Virus record (IMG/VR): IMGVR_UViG_3300025131_000092
Location: 1 to 43,169 of that record
Reading direction: 5' to 3' (one strand)
Source: a virus
DNA: 43,169 nt
Part shown: piece after piece, positions 18,801 through 30,800 of the stretch
How positions within the stretch are numbered: position 1 is the stretch's first letter
Layout: every line of letters starts with the position of its first letter
Translations under genes and position numbers: made by a program
The notes under the pieces: generated by a model
What the model was told of the DNA's origin: nothing
Seen by the model: the letters and a program-made list of their open reading frames with translations, nothing else
Database searches by the model: none

Positions 18801-20296
18801 AAGAACGCTGTTGCTCCACTATTCTCACCTTTGACAAAAGTAGGTGTTGAAAGTGTGATTGGTTCATTCAGAGTGATTTCTGTAACAGTCTGAACATCAT
18901 ATAAAGAGATATCCCATTCGTTAATATTAGAATTTGCAGCATTATATGAACCAGAGTCTAACTTAAAGTCATAAACTCTTGCAAGTCCAATTTCTTTACC
19001 TTGTTCACTTGTTGCCGCAGTTCCAACTCTTGCACTTCTAAGACTTAAGACAAAAGTATTGCCAATTCCGACTGTGGGAGCACCAAAAACTCTGTTTAAC
19101 TTGAGTGTGGATCCGGTATTGTAATTGATTGCTTGATCTTCTAGAACTTTCAAAGTTCTAGGCTTCAATACATCAAGATATGTTGGACTAATAGTCTCAA
19201 TCTCATATCCTTTTACAAATGCCTTACCTGGAGAGACTTTATATAGTGCAAGATCCTCTGATGGGGAGGAACCCCCATAAGTTAATTGATTTGCGTTGAA
19301 TACACCTCTGTTTCCGAGGTTATCATTCAAAGAGTTCTTGACTACCAGATCAAAAGGAGTTACATAGTAGTCACCAGACTCTGCATATGTTCTTCTTGCC
19401 AGTTCATCCTGGATGAGAGCATAATCAGTAGACTGTTTTTTAGATCTCAGAATACCATTTGAAATGGTAGCGAGTTCAATGAAGTCATTATCGTTAAAAT
19501 CGTCAGGTTGCTTCTTAATTAAAAATGCTGTGATTTTAAGTCTATCCGCACCTGGTGCAGAAAAGTTGTTAAATCCGCCTGCATTATCATTTAAAGTTGG
19601 ATCAAGATCAGCATTGATGATTTCTTCTCTTAAAGTAAGTCCAATTCTATAACTTGGAGTAGAACCATACTGATCAAGAAGAATAGTCTGGCTATCTACG
19701 ATTACAAATGAACCTTTTGCGAAATAAACACCATTTTGGATCGAAAATGCTGATCCAGTAGCTGCCGCACCGATTGGAATAGTGGATGCAAAGGGTTCAC
19801 CAGCAGCAATGATGGTGTTTTCTGTAGCAATCGTCTCATTTGACGTTAAAAGTTCGCCATCAGAAAAAACTTGCGTTGTATTATTACTAGAATCTGATCC
19901 AAGGTAACTGATGTATAGTGTTGTATTTCCTGCTTCCGACTCAAAATCAACCAGAACCTTTTCTACTACTGCAGTTACTCCAGAAGTTTGTCCAGTGATT
20001 TTTGCGCCCATAAGGCGACTAACGTAATTGCTAACTGGTACACCAAGATAAGTGTTTACCAGTTGAACTGCAAAATAAGAAGTGTTATATGCCGTATTTC
20101 CTGGAATTACCTTAGCACCCTCTTTAAACAAGTGCTTGCCAAAAGTTTCAACCTGATTTTGCAGGATGGACTGGAGATTGTTTAATTCTCTAGCTTGTAC
20201 TGGATAACCAGGTTTGAATAAAACCTTGTAATAGTCATTATTCGCATCAAAATCGTCGAAATATGGCGCGACGTTAAGATTAGTTTCTTGTGGCAT
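12803..20296 (-). CDS. Giant DUF4815-type virion protein (2497 aa)
   Basis: A 2497-residue structural protein. The N-terminus (NVAPYFDDFDANNDYYKVLF, then YPVQARELNNLQSILQNQVE and FGKHLFKEGAKVIPGN) is characteristic of DUF4815 proteins, found at the baseplate of cyanophage myoviruses. The long body mixes beta-strand-rich segments with a region near residues 1080-1150 (KRYRMVDIKKLENRIKNLEY) that appears helical and a basic patch near residue 1330 (RGGGNRNVQGPGGRARQRRW). GxGY repeats (NSGIGYTPSQ, ESGTGYVIGD) occur near residue 1930. It starts 6 bases after gp8 and occupies the place of T4 genes 9-12. A baseplate-associated fibre or adhesin is the best guess. Confidence 0.85.
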   Translation of the reverse strand: MPQETNLNVAPYFDDFDANNDYYKVLFKPGYPVQARELNNLQSILQNQVETFGKHLFKEGAKVIPGNTAYNTSYFAVQLVNTYLGVPVSNYVSRLMGAKITGQTSGVTAVVEKVLVDFESEAGNTTLYISYLGSDSSNNTTQVFSDGELLTSNETIATENTIIAAGEPFASTIPIGAAATGSAFSIQNGVYFAKGSFVIVDSQTILLDQYGSTPSYRIGLTLREEIINADLDPTLNDNAGGFNNFSAPGADRLKITAFLIKKQPDDFNDNDFIELATISNGILRSKKQSTDYALIQDELARRTYAESGDYYVTPFDLVVKNSLNDNLGNRGVFNANQLTYGGSSPSEDLALYKVSPGKAFVKGYEIETISPTYLDVLKPRTLKVLEDQAINYNTGSTLKLNRVFGAPTVGIGNTFVLSLRSARVGTAATSEQGKEIGLARVYDFKLDSGSYNAANSNINEWDISLYDVQTVTEITLNEPITLSTPTFVKGENSGATAFLKSSVAAGVALTVYEKTGEFIKNESFIFDGVANTRVATSVTSFGIGDVKSVHAITGSASTITYFSADTIQSTFFSVGVASISAAYFDGTPAGITTVVSTNPSFPGGIKIGNLVRFTNTTSNDPTFASVVSVASSSINIAGVTTVTGVTDGALPATQLNVSDFTVVASALDGSIDNSFYTVMPKENIAEIDLTDASISIRKTFSVNIVDNELGSVVTASTKETFEPFDVERYQLIRSDGSTEVLTSDKFEFTNGNTQIQIRNLGSNNTSATLVATLKKLKPKSKVKLKNRVISIVVDKSSLSSSGIGSTTLGDGLTFGNYPFGTRVQDENISLNTPDIVRIHAVYESINNSDPSAPTIQLSSITGPTGKTSDLIIGEQFVGQATGSIAIVAERNSDSTIQFIAKNNINFAVGEVIVFQESNIQAVNANVTIPSLEISSGFTFDNGQNTSFYDYGFLTRKKDAKAPIRKLKVYFETGYYQSTDEGDVTTVASYDTFDFARDVQFVNGIRNTDLIDIRPRVSDYTVSEGARSPLEFNGRTFTGSGNSAANILASNESIVTDFSFYLGRIDRVYVTKSGTMQVKYGTPSEKPQKPAPVEDALEIATINLPPYLYDVSQASLSFLNHKRYRMVDIKKLENRIKNLEYYTALSLLETNTANLFIPDASGLNKFKSGFFVDNFSNLLAQEEFVEFKNSIDIKNKELRPQHHTDSIDLILGPVEGNDPAADLQFAVPEGSNISKTGDIITLDYTETEWLKQTFATRTESVTPFLVSFWNGSMELTPATDTWTDTVRLEAKIINTEGNYAETLEIASRTMNVDPQTGFAPTVWNAWETEWTGQEIIETSAERIIRGGGNRNVQGPGGRARQRRWQETVTDTVVQDTFKEVRDTGIQTRSGTRTIITEQFDTTSAGDRVVNRNLISFMRSRNIQFVSKRMKPSTRMYAFFDGEDVTKYCTPKLLEITMSSGTFQVSETVTGRMLPPGAQAREVLNSTPSITFRVATSNHKEGPYNAPLTVFRQNPYDGSTLPSTYSSTSTVLNVDTFSLANQPEGAFEGYTAADMYLTGQTSGAQARISRVRLLSDISATLIGSFYIPDPNSQNNPRFETGQRVFTLVNNENNDQSAANTIAEEAFTASGTLETVQENIISVRNARIENKQEFGERTTARTTGTQLVATNVISTQDRNITVTQWYDPLAQSFLVDDETGIFLTSCEVFLASKDDNDIPITFQIRTMNGGVPTQKVVPFSEVILDPDEVNISADGSVPTKFTFNSPVYLEGGSEYAIALASISTKYSAYISRIGEEDILTQTFISNQPYLGSLFKSQNASTWEPSQWEDLKFTLYRADFVGNGSVEFYNPELSKGNGEIARLLTNPLEFTSRTARIGIGSTLQDTDLQLGNTISQLGTNATGDYVGNAGIATGTLQVINSGIGYTPSQDTLLYGGVPLTTITGSGSNAKANITINNGVAVAATISESGTGYVIGDVLGIGTIGNDSLGSGARLSVVSISTTTQLILENVQGDFIIAGSASTVQYFNNSGITTDLNAAAGGNVQISSIDVVNDGMHFVVNHKNHGMNFSDNFVTLSEVKSDITPTRLSVSLNATSTSPIQIDDVTNFGQFESVGVGTTNLGYAKIGDEIVSYTTAAAGTLGGTITRSVDSSTGRIYPAGTEVYKYENSGISLRRINKTHNLNKVTASDPITFDSYNIKLDMGSSGVGRSTGESFPKLYVGDTKSTGGSAVRATQNIPFELITPSVQTMSVQGTSISAQLRSTTATSISGTEIPYANAGFENVTLNKTNYLTSPRLVASKINETNKLSTLPGNKSLGLKVNLNSVDSRLSPVVDTQRVSAILISNRVNNAVSNFATDNRVNTIFEDPSAFQYLSKEITLENPATSLKILVNAHVNTYSTIRAFYAISEDENFNPIYRPFPGYNNINERGNVIDPANNDGLPDTYNFPTDNLGFESDELDYREYTFTADELPSFRTYRIKLVATSTSQVYVPRMTDLRVIALA

Positions 20297-20302
20297 AATT
20301 CT

Positions 20303-21862
20303 TTAGAACTGCAAAATGACTTTAATATCTTCTTTTTGATTCACTGATCTAGTGATCGAGGGCCTATTATCTACATAAATGATGTTGCCTGAGTATTTCT
20401 CTACTTCAGGATTGGCAATTCCACTATCGAACTCTTGTCCAAGATAATATGTCTTATTATTTATTACGGTTGATAAACCTGTAAAGATTGTATCAATACC
20501 TAAAGTCACTGATCCACCAACAATATCAAACGATCCGCCAGTAACAGTATCAGCAGTAAATCTATTCAGAGAGAATCCATATTGTGGGGAAGTATCCTTG
20601 GTTCCATCGGTATTAAAACCTGCCATGGTTCTGTCTTGCCAATACTTCAAGACACCAGTTGTTTGATCATAAGAAACAACTTTTCCTACTGCAGTAGAAC
20701 CAATACCAATCGTTTGAGTGATTAAAACATCATCCTCAAAAGTAGCAGAACTATATCCAGTTCCAACCAATCTCAAAGCATATGTTGCCGCGGCTTTGTT
20801 CAGATCTAAAAGATCTGTAGATGAATATGCCTTTGGATTTTCTACAATACCAACTCTTGCAATCTGGTTTCCAGTGATAAAATCTGGGTTTTCAGTATCG
20901 TTTTCAATTCTAGAATAAACCAAAGAATTGAGTGCTCCCAACTCTTTGTAGACATTTGCGCCATGTCCATCCTGAGAAGGAATGATTACGTCAAAAACTG
21001 GAGTTGTAGTTCCTGTTGGAACATTTCCACCAACTAAATCAAGAGTTCCAAAAGTGTATCCACTACCACCATTTGAAACAGTGACGGACTCAATCTTAGA
21101 GTTGTTATTTACAACAACAGTTGCCTCTGCACCTCTTCCATCACCTTTGATGGGAACTCTGGTGTAAGTTCTATTTGCTGTTCCTAATCCAACACCTCTG
21201 TTAGTGACAGTTACAATCTTGATTTGTCCACTAGAAGAAGCATTGTTTCTAACTGCAGTAATATTTGCATCAGTAGTGGTTGTCCAGTCAGCAGGAACTG
21301 GTAAGAAGTTTGTGGAGTCAAACTTAGTGATGTCACTTGGACTGATCGTAAACAGATATTTCCAAATATATCCATCACCACTTGTACCTGCTTCTCTTGG
21401 TTCTAAATCAGTAAAAGTGGGTTCGTCAAGAGATGCTCTGCCACTTGGGTTCTCTGGATTAGTTCCATTTTGAAGACAAATATAAACTCTATAATCAGAG
21501 TTCATTACATAATAATTTGCTCCGTACAAAGTTGTGGCATTTGAAGGTTTTGATGGATTTTCTGCCTTAATGTCATTTCTATACATGTCATATGTGACAC
21601 CAGATGCCCAAGACACCTTTCTTACAACTCTCTTGATGTCAGAAGAACTAATCTTCTTGAGAGCAATCATTGTGTCCCAATAACTATTCTCCTCATTAAA
21701 ACTATCTCTAGGATCAGGCGGACTAGTATCCCAAGTTGATTTCACCTCTGTTGGATTTGGAAGTCCAACAAAAGTGTAATAAGAATTACTAGTCGATGCC
21801 ACACTGGCAACAAATTCTTTTGAATTTAGGATACGAAGTTGATCAGTTATGATTGCTGCCAT
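20303..21862 (-). CDS. 8: Baseplate wedge subunit gp8
   Basis: A 519-residue protein matching cyanophage gp8, a wedge component of the baseplate. Signature segments are GVTYDMYRNDIKAENPSKPS, YGANYYVMNSDYRVYICLQN, then LDEPTFTDLEPREAGTSGDG and YIWKYLFTISPSDITKFDST. T4 gp8 has 334 residues; the extra length is C-terminal and contains a GGSGYTFGTLDLVGG repeat of the type present in gp14. A GATAAATA late promoter box lies 21 bases before the start codon. It follows the gp7-position giant and precedes the DUF4815 gene, the usual cyanophage order. Confidence 0.95.
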   Translation of the reverse strand: MAAIITDQLRILNSKEFVASVASTSNSYYTFVGLPNPTEVKSTWDTSPPDPRDSFNEENSYWDTMIALKKISSSDIKRVVRKVSWASGVTYDMYRNDIKAENPSKPSNATTLYGANYYVMNSDYRVYICLQNGTNPENPSGRASLDEPTFTDLEPREAGTSGDGYIWKYLFTISPSDITKFDSTNFLPVPADWTTTTDANITAVRNNASSSGQIKIVTVTNRGVGLGTANRTYTRVPIKGDGRGAEATVVVNNNSKIESVTVSNGGSGYTFGTLDLVGGNVPTGTTTPVFDVIIPSQDGHGANVYKELGALNSLVYSRIENDTENPDFITGNQIARVGIVENPKAYSSTDLLDLNKAAATYALRLVGTGYSSATFEDDVLITQTIGIGSTAVGKVVSYDQTTGVLKYWQDRTMAGFNTDGTKDTSPQYGFSLNRFTADTVTGGSFDIVGGSVTLGIDTIFTGLSTVINNKTYYLGQEFDSGIANPEVEKYSGNIIYVDNRPSITRSVNQKEDIKVILQF

Positions 21863-21883
21863 TTTTAACAGGGCTTTTTTGGT

Positions 21884-21891
21884 TATTTATC
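21884..21891 (-). promoter_or_regulatory. Late promoter-like box upstream of gp8
   Basis: The minus strand reads GATAAATA followed by ACC, one base from the TATAAATA consensus and identical over 11 bases (GATAAATAACC) to the box before gp25. It lies 21 bases from the gp8 ATG. Confidence 0.65.
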
Positions 21892-21899
21892 TACTTAAA

Positions 21900-24800
21900 T
21901 TACAAGTAGTTTTGGAATTTTAAAGGTGAGGATCTGGTAATAACTGCTGACGTAGAAATTCCAGCAGAACCATTTAACGTATAAGAATTAAATGCCTGAG
22001 CATCAACTCTTGTACCTAAATCAATTCTTCCCCATGAATAGTTACCATAGAATTCTGTAAGTCCAATTCCAGTGATATCTCCCAAGTCTTGAACACTTAC
22101 AGTGACTCTTCTTACATATGTGATACCAACTCCTGCTACTGCGGTTGTTGCTGTAGAAACAGCAGCGACTTCATAAACACTATCTAGGAATTGTGTTGTT
22201 ACGCCAAGAACAGTATTATCTTGATAGAGTGATGTGACACCACTACCAACATTACTATTATTTACCACGAAATAATATCCTGTCTGAATACCACTAACAG
22301 TAACCGCAGTTCCTACAATATCAATGTCTCTGAGAGCCGAGTCAATGGGAATGAAGAAGTCAAATGTATATCCCGTCGATGCAACACCGACAGATGTTGA
22401 AGTTACTCCAACAATGGATCCAAAGTCTCCAGAATAAGAATCCGTGGTGTTATCTTCAGAGAGAGAATTTGCAACTTTAATAATTACGTCAGGAGGAGTT
22501 GCGGAAGTATACGCAGTTCCTGCTCTAGTAACAGTGATTGCAGAGACTGCATCCCCAGTTAAGGTTGCAGTTGCCGTTGCCGTTGTTCCCAAACCAACAG
22601 GGATATCACTACCATTGACAAATGTTGTCTTAGGTGCAGAATAAGCAAATCCAACTGGATCTGCAATTATAACTGTTGGTGCTGAAGTGTATCCAGTTCC
22701 ACCATAACTAACGACAATCTCAGAAATAGTTCCTGCGATAGAAACAACCGCAGTTGCTGATGCACCAACGATATTATCTTGTGAAGTTAAAGTAATCTTC
22801 TTAGTGCGTGCTTCAGTGTTATTTTCTTTGTCATTGTCGAAAAATGTTTTGACACTTTCGACGAATGCGATACCAGAAGAAACTCCTACAGGTTGAATAA
22901 GGAAGGTAGTTGGGAAGACAAGAGGTTCGACTTCTTTTCTACTCTTACTTACGACTTGTCCATCAATAATTTTGTCAGCCTTCTGCTTACACCAGTCAAC
23001 ACGACGTATGTTATCTGGATTAGAATCAATTCCAAATCCATTATATGCATTGGTATCTACAGAGTCGGTGGCAAATACTTCAGTTACCAGGCGCTTCTCT
23101 TGATCTTTAATTTGTAAGGTGTCGCCATCTTTAACAGTTTCAAGAATATCGCGGAACACAACGTCAACATCTCCACTTCCTTTATAGAAAAGAATCTTAC
23201 AAGTGTCTCCAGTATAATCAGTATCAGCACCTTTTGGAGCAGATGTGAATGTCAAAGTAGAACCACCATCTAAAGTGTAACCTTCACCGGGGACTTGGAG
23301 GATGTCATTCAGGAAAACTAACAGGGTGTCTTGGACAACAATATTAGAACCTGGAGCAGATCTGATAGTTACAGGTGCAGATGCAGTTTTAAGAGTAAAG
23401 GATCTCTTAACTCCATCAAACTGATCTTGAATAAGATCCAGAACTTGCAGTTCACCGAAGTGCCATGCAGAGAACGAATCAGATTCTATTGCACCAATAG
23501 TGATTTGAAATTCTTCAAACGTCTTGGTGGTATCTGTAGGAATCCCAGTCATTCCTCCGATAGGAACAGTAAGGACATCTCCTACTCCGTATCCATAACC
23601 ATTATTTTTAAATTCAAACTGAACTACACTAGATCCTTGTCCTACAACAATGTTTGCCTTTGCCTGAGTTCCGCCACCACCAGTCAAGGAGATATTGGAA
23701 TAAGAAACAGGATCATCAAATACTATATCTAAAGGTTTTGTAACTGTACCACCTCTAGCATAAAGATGTCCTCTAGTAGAAACACCTGAATTAACAACAA
23801 AAGAAGTACTATCAATAACTTTTGTTACTGGAGTTCCTCCTGCAGCAGGATCAGTTCCACTAGTAGAGAAATTAGCGGTTCTAGGAGCACGAATTGCTGG
23901 TATTACAAATCCCCCAGTTTTATGGAAAGTAGGAACAGTTGAAACACCAACGGGAATTACAAATTCAGTAGTGCTATTAACAGCAGTTACAGGAGAACCA
24001 GTATAATAAGGATCAGTAGTTCTAGGATACGTATGTACACCCACCCCAGCATCTAAGTCACAAGTCATTCCAATACCAGAAAGAATAACAAAACTTGATT
24101 TTCCAGTAGTAACTAAACCATGAGCAGATGAAGTAGTCACAGTCATAATACCAGCAGTATTATTGTAATCCACCGTACTAATAGCCACTGCTGGTGCATA
24201 TTCACAAGTCAATGCAATTCCAGAAAGTATAACTTCATCACCAACATTTAATTCATGAGCACTAGAAGTAGTAATAGTCGTAATTCCAGTTATAGAGGTA
24301 TATCCCACATTGGATACATCTCTCGTAATATAAAATACTTGTCCATTAGTAACGGCAACTCCCGTAATATGTCCATTTTCAATCTGTGCAGTACCAATAC
24401 CAGTTATATTAGGAAGTCCTGTACTAAAGGTTTGAATCCCAACATGGACAGTTTGAACACCTACTCTATATCCAGAACCACTATTTCCAATACTAACGGA
24501 TGTAATAGTTCCTGCTGAAGAAACAAGGGATGTACCTCCTGCTGCAACTAAAGGTTGATATCCAAATCCAGCAGTGGATCCAACAGATACGATGATTCCA
24601 CCAACAGGAATTGTTGCATTATTTGGATCAGATGCCAATGATGTTGCTGCACCAGTAAATGTAATCGTGGATATTCCAGATCCTTCAGAAAGGGTATAAT
24701 CCTGATTAGATGTCAATTGTCCAGTTGGACCCTGGAAGATATTACTGATCAGAACTGTTGCATTGTTGGTACTAAATCCAGTAACATTTTCACCATTAGA

Positions 24801-27800
24801 CTTAAGTGTGAATTCCTTAGTCGTAGCATTGAATCCATCCGAGATGTCATCAAAGACATAGTTGTTATCATAAGTTTTTGTAGAACCTCCTACAGATCCA
24901 GATCTTAAGAATGTTCTACCTTGGAATGTAGAGAATGTTGTGATTCCAGTAAAGTCTCTTTCGTCAGGTGAATTTGTTGTAGTACCGATAGGAGTTGGGC
25001 CTTGAGGTGCAGTGTAGAAGTTGATTGTGTTATCTACAATGTTGTAAGATCCATTCACCTTGGTAACAATAGCATTTTCTGTATGAATCGCTACAGTTGT
25101 TCCCATCCATCCTCTATCTACCAAGATAGCATTTGTGGTTCCGATACCGATAGTATTGATCTTCATGATCTCATTATCAATCTGAATCAAGTCTCCACCG
25201 AAGAATGATGTGATTCCAGACACCTTCATGATGTCCTCAGTGGTGAAGAATGTTGAAGTGATACCAGTGGTTGTTGCGGTAGCAACGATTGGAGACTGGA
25301 TCATATTATCCAGAGCAATCAAACACTTAGTGTTTTGATTTCTTGCAGTGAACGCATGTGCAGTACTAACACCAGCAGTAATAATACCAACAGGAACTGC
25401 AACTGATGCTAAAGCATTTTCAGCAGAAGATGCAATCTTAATAGTGGAGTCATTAACCTTAATAGCATAAAGTGGAACTCCATGCGTGGGTAAGAAGTCA
25501 GTAGCGCCAATTCCAGGGAACGTCGTATTCTCAATTCCAATTGGAGTAGACGCTTCTACATAACTATAGAGAATTTCCTCTCCACTAACAAAGAAGTGAT
25601 CAGGAACTACCAAAGAATCCTCAGAAAGAGAAATGATATCGGTATCAGAAGCATCAACATCTCTTCTAAAGATCTCTGATTCTCTATGTCTGAGTGTAAA
25701 TGCTCTCAGAACATTCGCTGAAGTGCCCGTGTAAGTTCCATAAGACGCTTCAATAATACCATTGTTCAATCTAAGTGCTGCATTACCAAAATCGGCTGGT
25801 GTTACTTGCTCAATCGCCATCTGGAAGACGCGAACTTGAGTTGCGGTGCTTGCAGGTGGAGTAAATTGTAAATGAGTATTAGTTGATGTCCTCAAGGCAC
25901 CAATGGTTCCGATTCCAGTTACAGTTGTTACATTACCATATTCTGTGACATAAACATCAGAAGAATCATTTACAACAACAACTTCAGAGACTTGATATTG
26001 ACTATTAGTCGTATCTTCAATACTTACAACATAGTATGCTGCTTGATAATCATTATCTGCAGTATGAGTGTAAGTTGCGATCGTATGGATTCCTGGGGTT
26101 CCAGAAGATGCAATCGTGGTTTGATGGGAATCAATCAGTCCAATACCTTCATCAGGGTTTCCAATGGCAATCGTGTTACCAATACCACCACCAGCAGCAG
26201 TTGGAAGGAAGATTCCAAATACTTGCGTTGTACATGCAGTGCCAGCGTTTGGAGTAAACGAAACATTTAAGTTCCCTCCACTAATATCACATTCATATGT
26301 TCCAAGTCCAACCGTACCAAAATTGCTGTAATTATTACTGGTAAGTTGATTATATTCAATGAGTTCTGCATCTGTTCCATCATGAATTAGATTTAGTTCA
26401 TCATATTCAAATACGCCTTCATCATTATTGATTTCGACAATTAAGTGAGCAGATCTGTAAGTCGAAGCAATAGAAACAATATTTGTTTCGGAACTGAAAT
26501 TTTCTTTTTGGAAAGTTTCGATTCTTGCAACATCTCCCAATGATGTTGATCCAACACCTGTTATGCTATTGTTAAGTCCAATATTGACAAACGAAACATT
26601 GAAGTTGTTGGCAGAGAATTTAGTTGGGAAGAAGAGAAGTTCTCCTTCAGTTCCAGAAGTTCTAAAGTCAAAGGAACCCATGTCATAACTGGTTTCTACT
26701 CTTCCATACTGAGAAATAAATGTTCTTACTCCATCCTGAAGAACAGAGACAAACATGGTTTGTCTTTCATCAGTAAATCTTCTGTCTTTAATGAATGTGA
26801 AGAACTTATTAACTCTTTGGTTAATAGAGAATTTACCAATCGCAGAGAATCTATCTACTCTTGGTTCATTATTAAATTGAGGACTGATATCATCGATGGT
26901 TAAAACTCTGTTTCCAACTGAATTAAAGTAGTCAGTAAGAATTCTAGACTTGAAATAGATCTGATCGGAAATCGTTTGAGTTCCAATAATCAGAGCGTTT
27001 TCAGTTACTAAGTCAAAGTCCGAATAGCATTGAACATCGATAACAGCGGGTACATCAGTAATAATGTCAATAGTTGATCCAGACGCCTTAGTGAATGCAC
27101 CTCTGAAGTTTTCATCTTGAGTCTCAATGACATGATCACTGAACTTAAGTAAACCTGTAGGGTGAGCAAGAGCACTTACTGCATCATTCCAAGTCTCATA
27201 TGAGACTTTAGATTTGAGAGAGTAAGAGAACTGCTGATAATAGTTGTTATCAGGAATTCTTTCTGTATGGAAGTTCAGGAATCCAGTCTCTTTTTGCCAT
27301 CCCTTTTGAACAGTGGATGTAGCATCAAGTCTAGATTGTGCATTGAAGTTGACAACCTCTTTTACAATACTCTGAGACTTGGAAGTTCTACCAGAAATTT
27401 TATCTCCGACTTGGAAATCAACCTTGGTGTTAATCTTAAGAAGTTCTACTTGAGCATTCCATCTTTCAACCGTTCCAATCTTGTCTCCTGAAGTAACAAC
27501 TTCACCTGTTAAGAAGGTAGGTTTCTTAATGATGGCATTAAATTCTGGGAAGTCTTTTTCTGGAATAATTCTTGGAGAGGAGTTCAGAACATCAAAGTTA
27601 CCTGGAATCTGTCCACTTGCAAGAAGATCAACCATGGTATAGGTTACAACACCAACTGAACCACCGAGAGGAATGTTTACATCAGTCAATTGGAATAAGG
27701 CATAATCATAATCAGAGGAGTTATATCCATTACCAGTTGTTCCAACTCCAACACTTACGCCTTCAACCAGAATCTTGTCACCAACAGAAAGTGGAGCACT

Positions 27801-30800
27801 GTCACTAAAGGCAGTTGCTAAACCAACAGTTACTGTCTTATCGCTATCATCATATGTAATGCTGTTGATGGGGATACCAGTAGAGTTATCTACAGGAATG
27901 ATTGTTGGTTGAACGTTGCTGATTCCTTTAGTATTTTTAAGAATCGTGACTTTGGTGTCACCAACTTCATAAGTTAAATCAACATCATCGATAATCTTTC
28001 CAGTGAGTCCATCAAGAACTACAAGATTTGGTGCGATAGTATAGTTCTTACCTGCAGAAGTAATACCAATTTCATCAAATACTACCAGAGGATCAACCAG
28101 AACAACTTCTGGCAGATTTAAGACAGGACGAAGAGTGTTGTCAGTAGGATAATCAAATCCAATGTCCTCAATAGTAGTCGATACGATCGATCCGATTTCA
28201 GTGCTGGATGGTTGTAAGATTGCTCCATCTCTAACTGGATTGGTAGATACTCCAACAATTGAAGATATACCAACGATGTAAGGATAACCAAATCCGTTGT
28301 TCTGGAATTCTATCTTGGAGATAGGGCCATAAGCAACACTAGAATCAGTCTCATAAGACAAAGTTGCATTAGAGGAAGTATAAGAAGCAATCTCAGGAAC
28401 TTGTTTGGTGTTGTATATAAACGTGTTTGTAGTCAGTCCTGCAATTCTATGAGTTCCAGAATACTTACTAGATTCAATTTTGATTAGATTATTGTTCAGA
28501 ACACTATCATCAACAACAATTTCTTTCTTGGTAGTAGGAATAAACTCTTCTACTACAGGAGTTGCTTTGTAATACAGTTTGGTAAGAACGTTGCTGTTGA
28601 TCTTTAATGTCAATGCAGCAGTTGTATCAACACCAACTCTACCAGTTTTCGTAACTTCAAAGGTATCAGAAGACTTACTTGTATCATACTCATAACTGAA
28701 GTCACTATCAGAATAAAGGTTAAAGTCAAATGCGGAATAGTTTACTCCAGAAACACTGAACGATAAAGAGGAGTCTGAAAGATCAAACTTAACAGTCTCA
28801 TTTGAGAAGACTGTTTTGTGAGGATTGATTGGAGAAATAGTTCCAGCAGATGCTGAAGTGATGCCTACAAAAGTAGGATCAACCTTAGTGACGTTATATG
28901 ATGTTGTTGCAAGTTTAATCTTATCATCAGTGAATGCAAAGACGTAATAGATCTTCTCATCCATCAATCCATCAGATGGTGTTGACGCAGTGTGAATTAC
29001 TTTATCACCAGTAACTAATCCGTGATCCGCAATGGTGATAGAGTTTTCTGCGGTGTCTACATTACCTGCAGTGAAATCTTTTGGATCGAATACAAATCTT
29101 CTATTGTGATCGTTATACTTGACAGAAACGCTTGTAGACACCCCAGAGATAGTGTTTACATAGACATTGTTACCCAGGGATAGTCCATGAGTTGATGCTG
29201 TAGAAACAGTAACAACATTCTTCTTGACACTAGCAGTTACAACATTATCTTTGTTAGTTGTAAAACTGTGTTGTTGTCCTGTGCCAATTCCAGTGAAGTA
29301 GAGAAGTCCGTCATTTGCAGTTGTAGTAGCAGCCCCAACAAAAGTTCCAGTGCTACCAAGTGAAATGGTTACTGTAGACAATCCAATACGATCCTTGGAG
29401 ATTCTAGCAACGTAAACTTTTTCTGGAATATCAAACTGATTAGAAGCACCGACAGTGGAAACTCCGATTGAAGAACCATCATACGAATTATATGTAAGGA
29501 TGTCTCCCGTATTCAGTTCATGGTTGGGAAGGAAGATTGCTCTTGTCTGTACAAACAGTTGAGTTTTTCCTGCTCCTGGATTAGAGAATGCCAGGGTAGT
29601 TCCAATACCAACGCCACTTTCATTTCCTAATGCTACTGCTTCGATAGGATTGAAATAAATTTCTTTATTCAGTTCAAACTTAACACTGGTTTCTTTCTCA
29701 CTAGTGGAGAATCTGAACTTTCTAGTTCTCTCTACTAATTGAGTCGTAGCAGTATGTGCAACAGATACTGTACCCTCCACAGATCTCTGAACTCTAACTC
29801 TAGAATTCAAAGCATCAACATTCAGAATTTTAATTCTTTCAGAACCAATATCATAAACATCATTTTCTCTGATGTTAAAGATGTTGGTAAGAATTTCGCC
29901 AGAAATACCAAAATAAGTTACGATTCCAGTAGCACCTGCAGTTCCAACTCCAGATGTTAATTTGAATAGAGAGGAAGTAATGCCAATAGCAAAAGATCCC
30001 TTCAGATAAGAACTAGAAGTGTTAATTCCTTCAATACTTACAATGTCAGCAGCAGAGAAAAGATTTGTTGCTGTAGAGAAAGCAACATACTGATTATCAG
30101 TGTCTAGTCTTAGTGGGATAATTTCAAGAGAATCAATGCTGCTTGATGCAACACTAACAGAATTAACTACTTTGCCACCAACTCTAGAAACTTTTGCAGA
30201 TGCAGGAGTTGTGGGATAATCATTAACAGTTTCAAATTCAATTTTGTCACCAACTTGATATCCATTTCCTCCAGTAACAATACCAATACTTTGAATCGTT
30301 CCTTTGCTGGTATTGTTAATGTTAATAGTTTGCCTTTTTACACTATCGGGTTGAAACAGATAGTTATAAGATGTGCCAGCAATATCAAGTTGATATGGAG
30401 AAGTGTTTCTGAGATACTCATAATTATTCAGATCAAAATTATCTTGATTGTTATCCTCAAAGTTAAATGAGTTTGGTTTAGAATAGTAGGTGTTACCAAT
30501 CAGATATGGGAACTCAGGTGATCTGAGTCCTTTGAAAGGCCCACTGCTATCAAGATTAGTGGGATCAATAGTTGCAAAATATGCATAAACTCCATTTGGA
30601 TAATCTGGGGTAATGCAGAAACGTCCATTATGTTCATCCAGATCTCCATTATCAAGGAAAACATAGTCATTAACAAAAAAACCATCAGTAAACAAATCAG
30701 GACGGTTTGCCAGATTTGTTTGCAGTTCATATCCAGATTTCATAGATCTGACTGATCCACCAGTAGGAGTGTCATATCCATATGGGCCATAGATTGGATT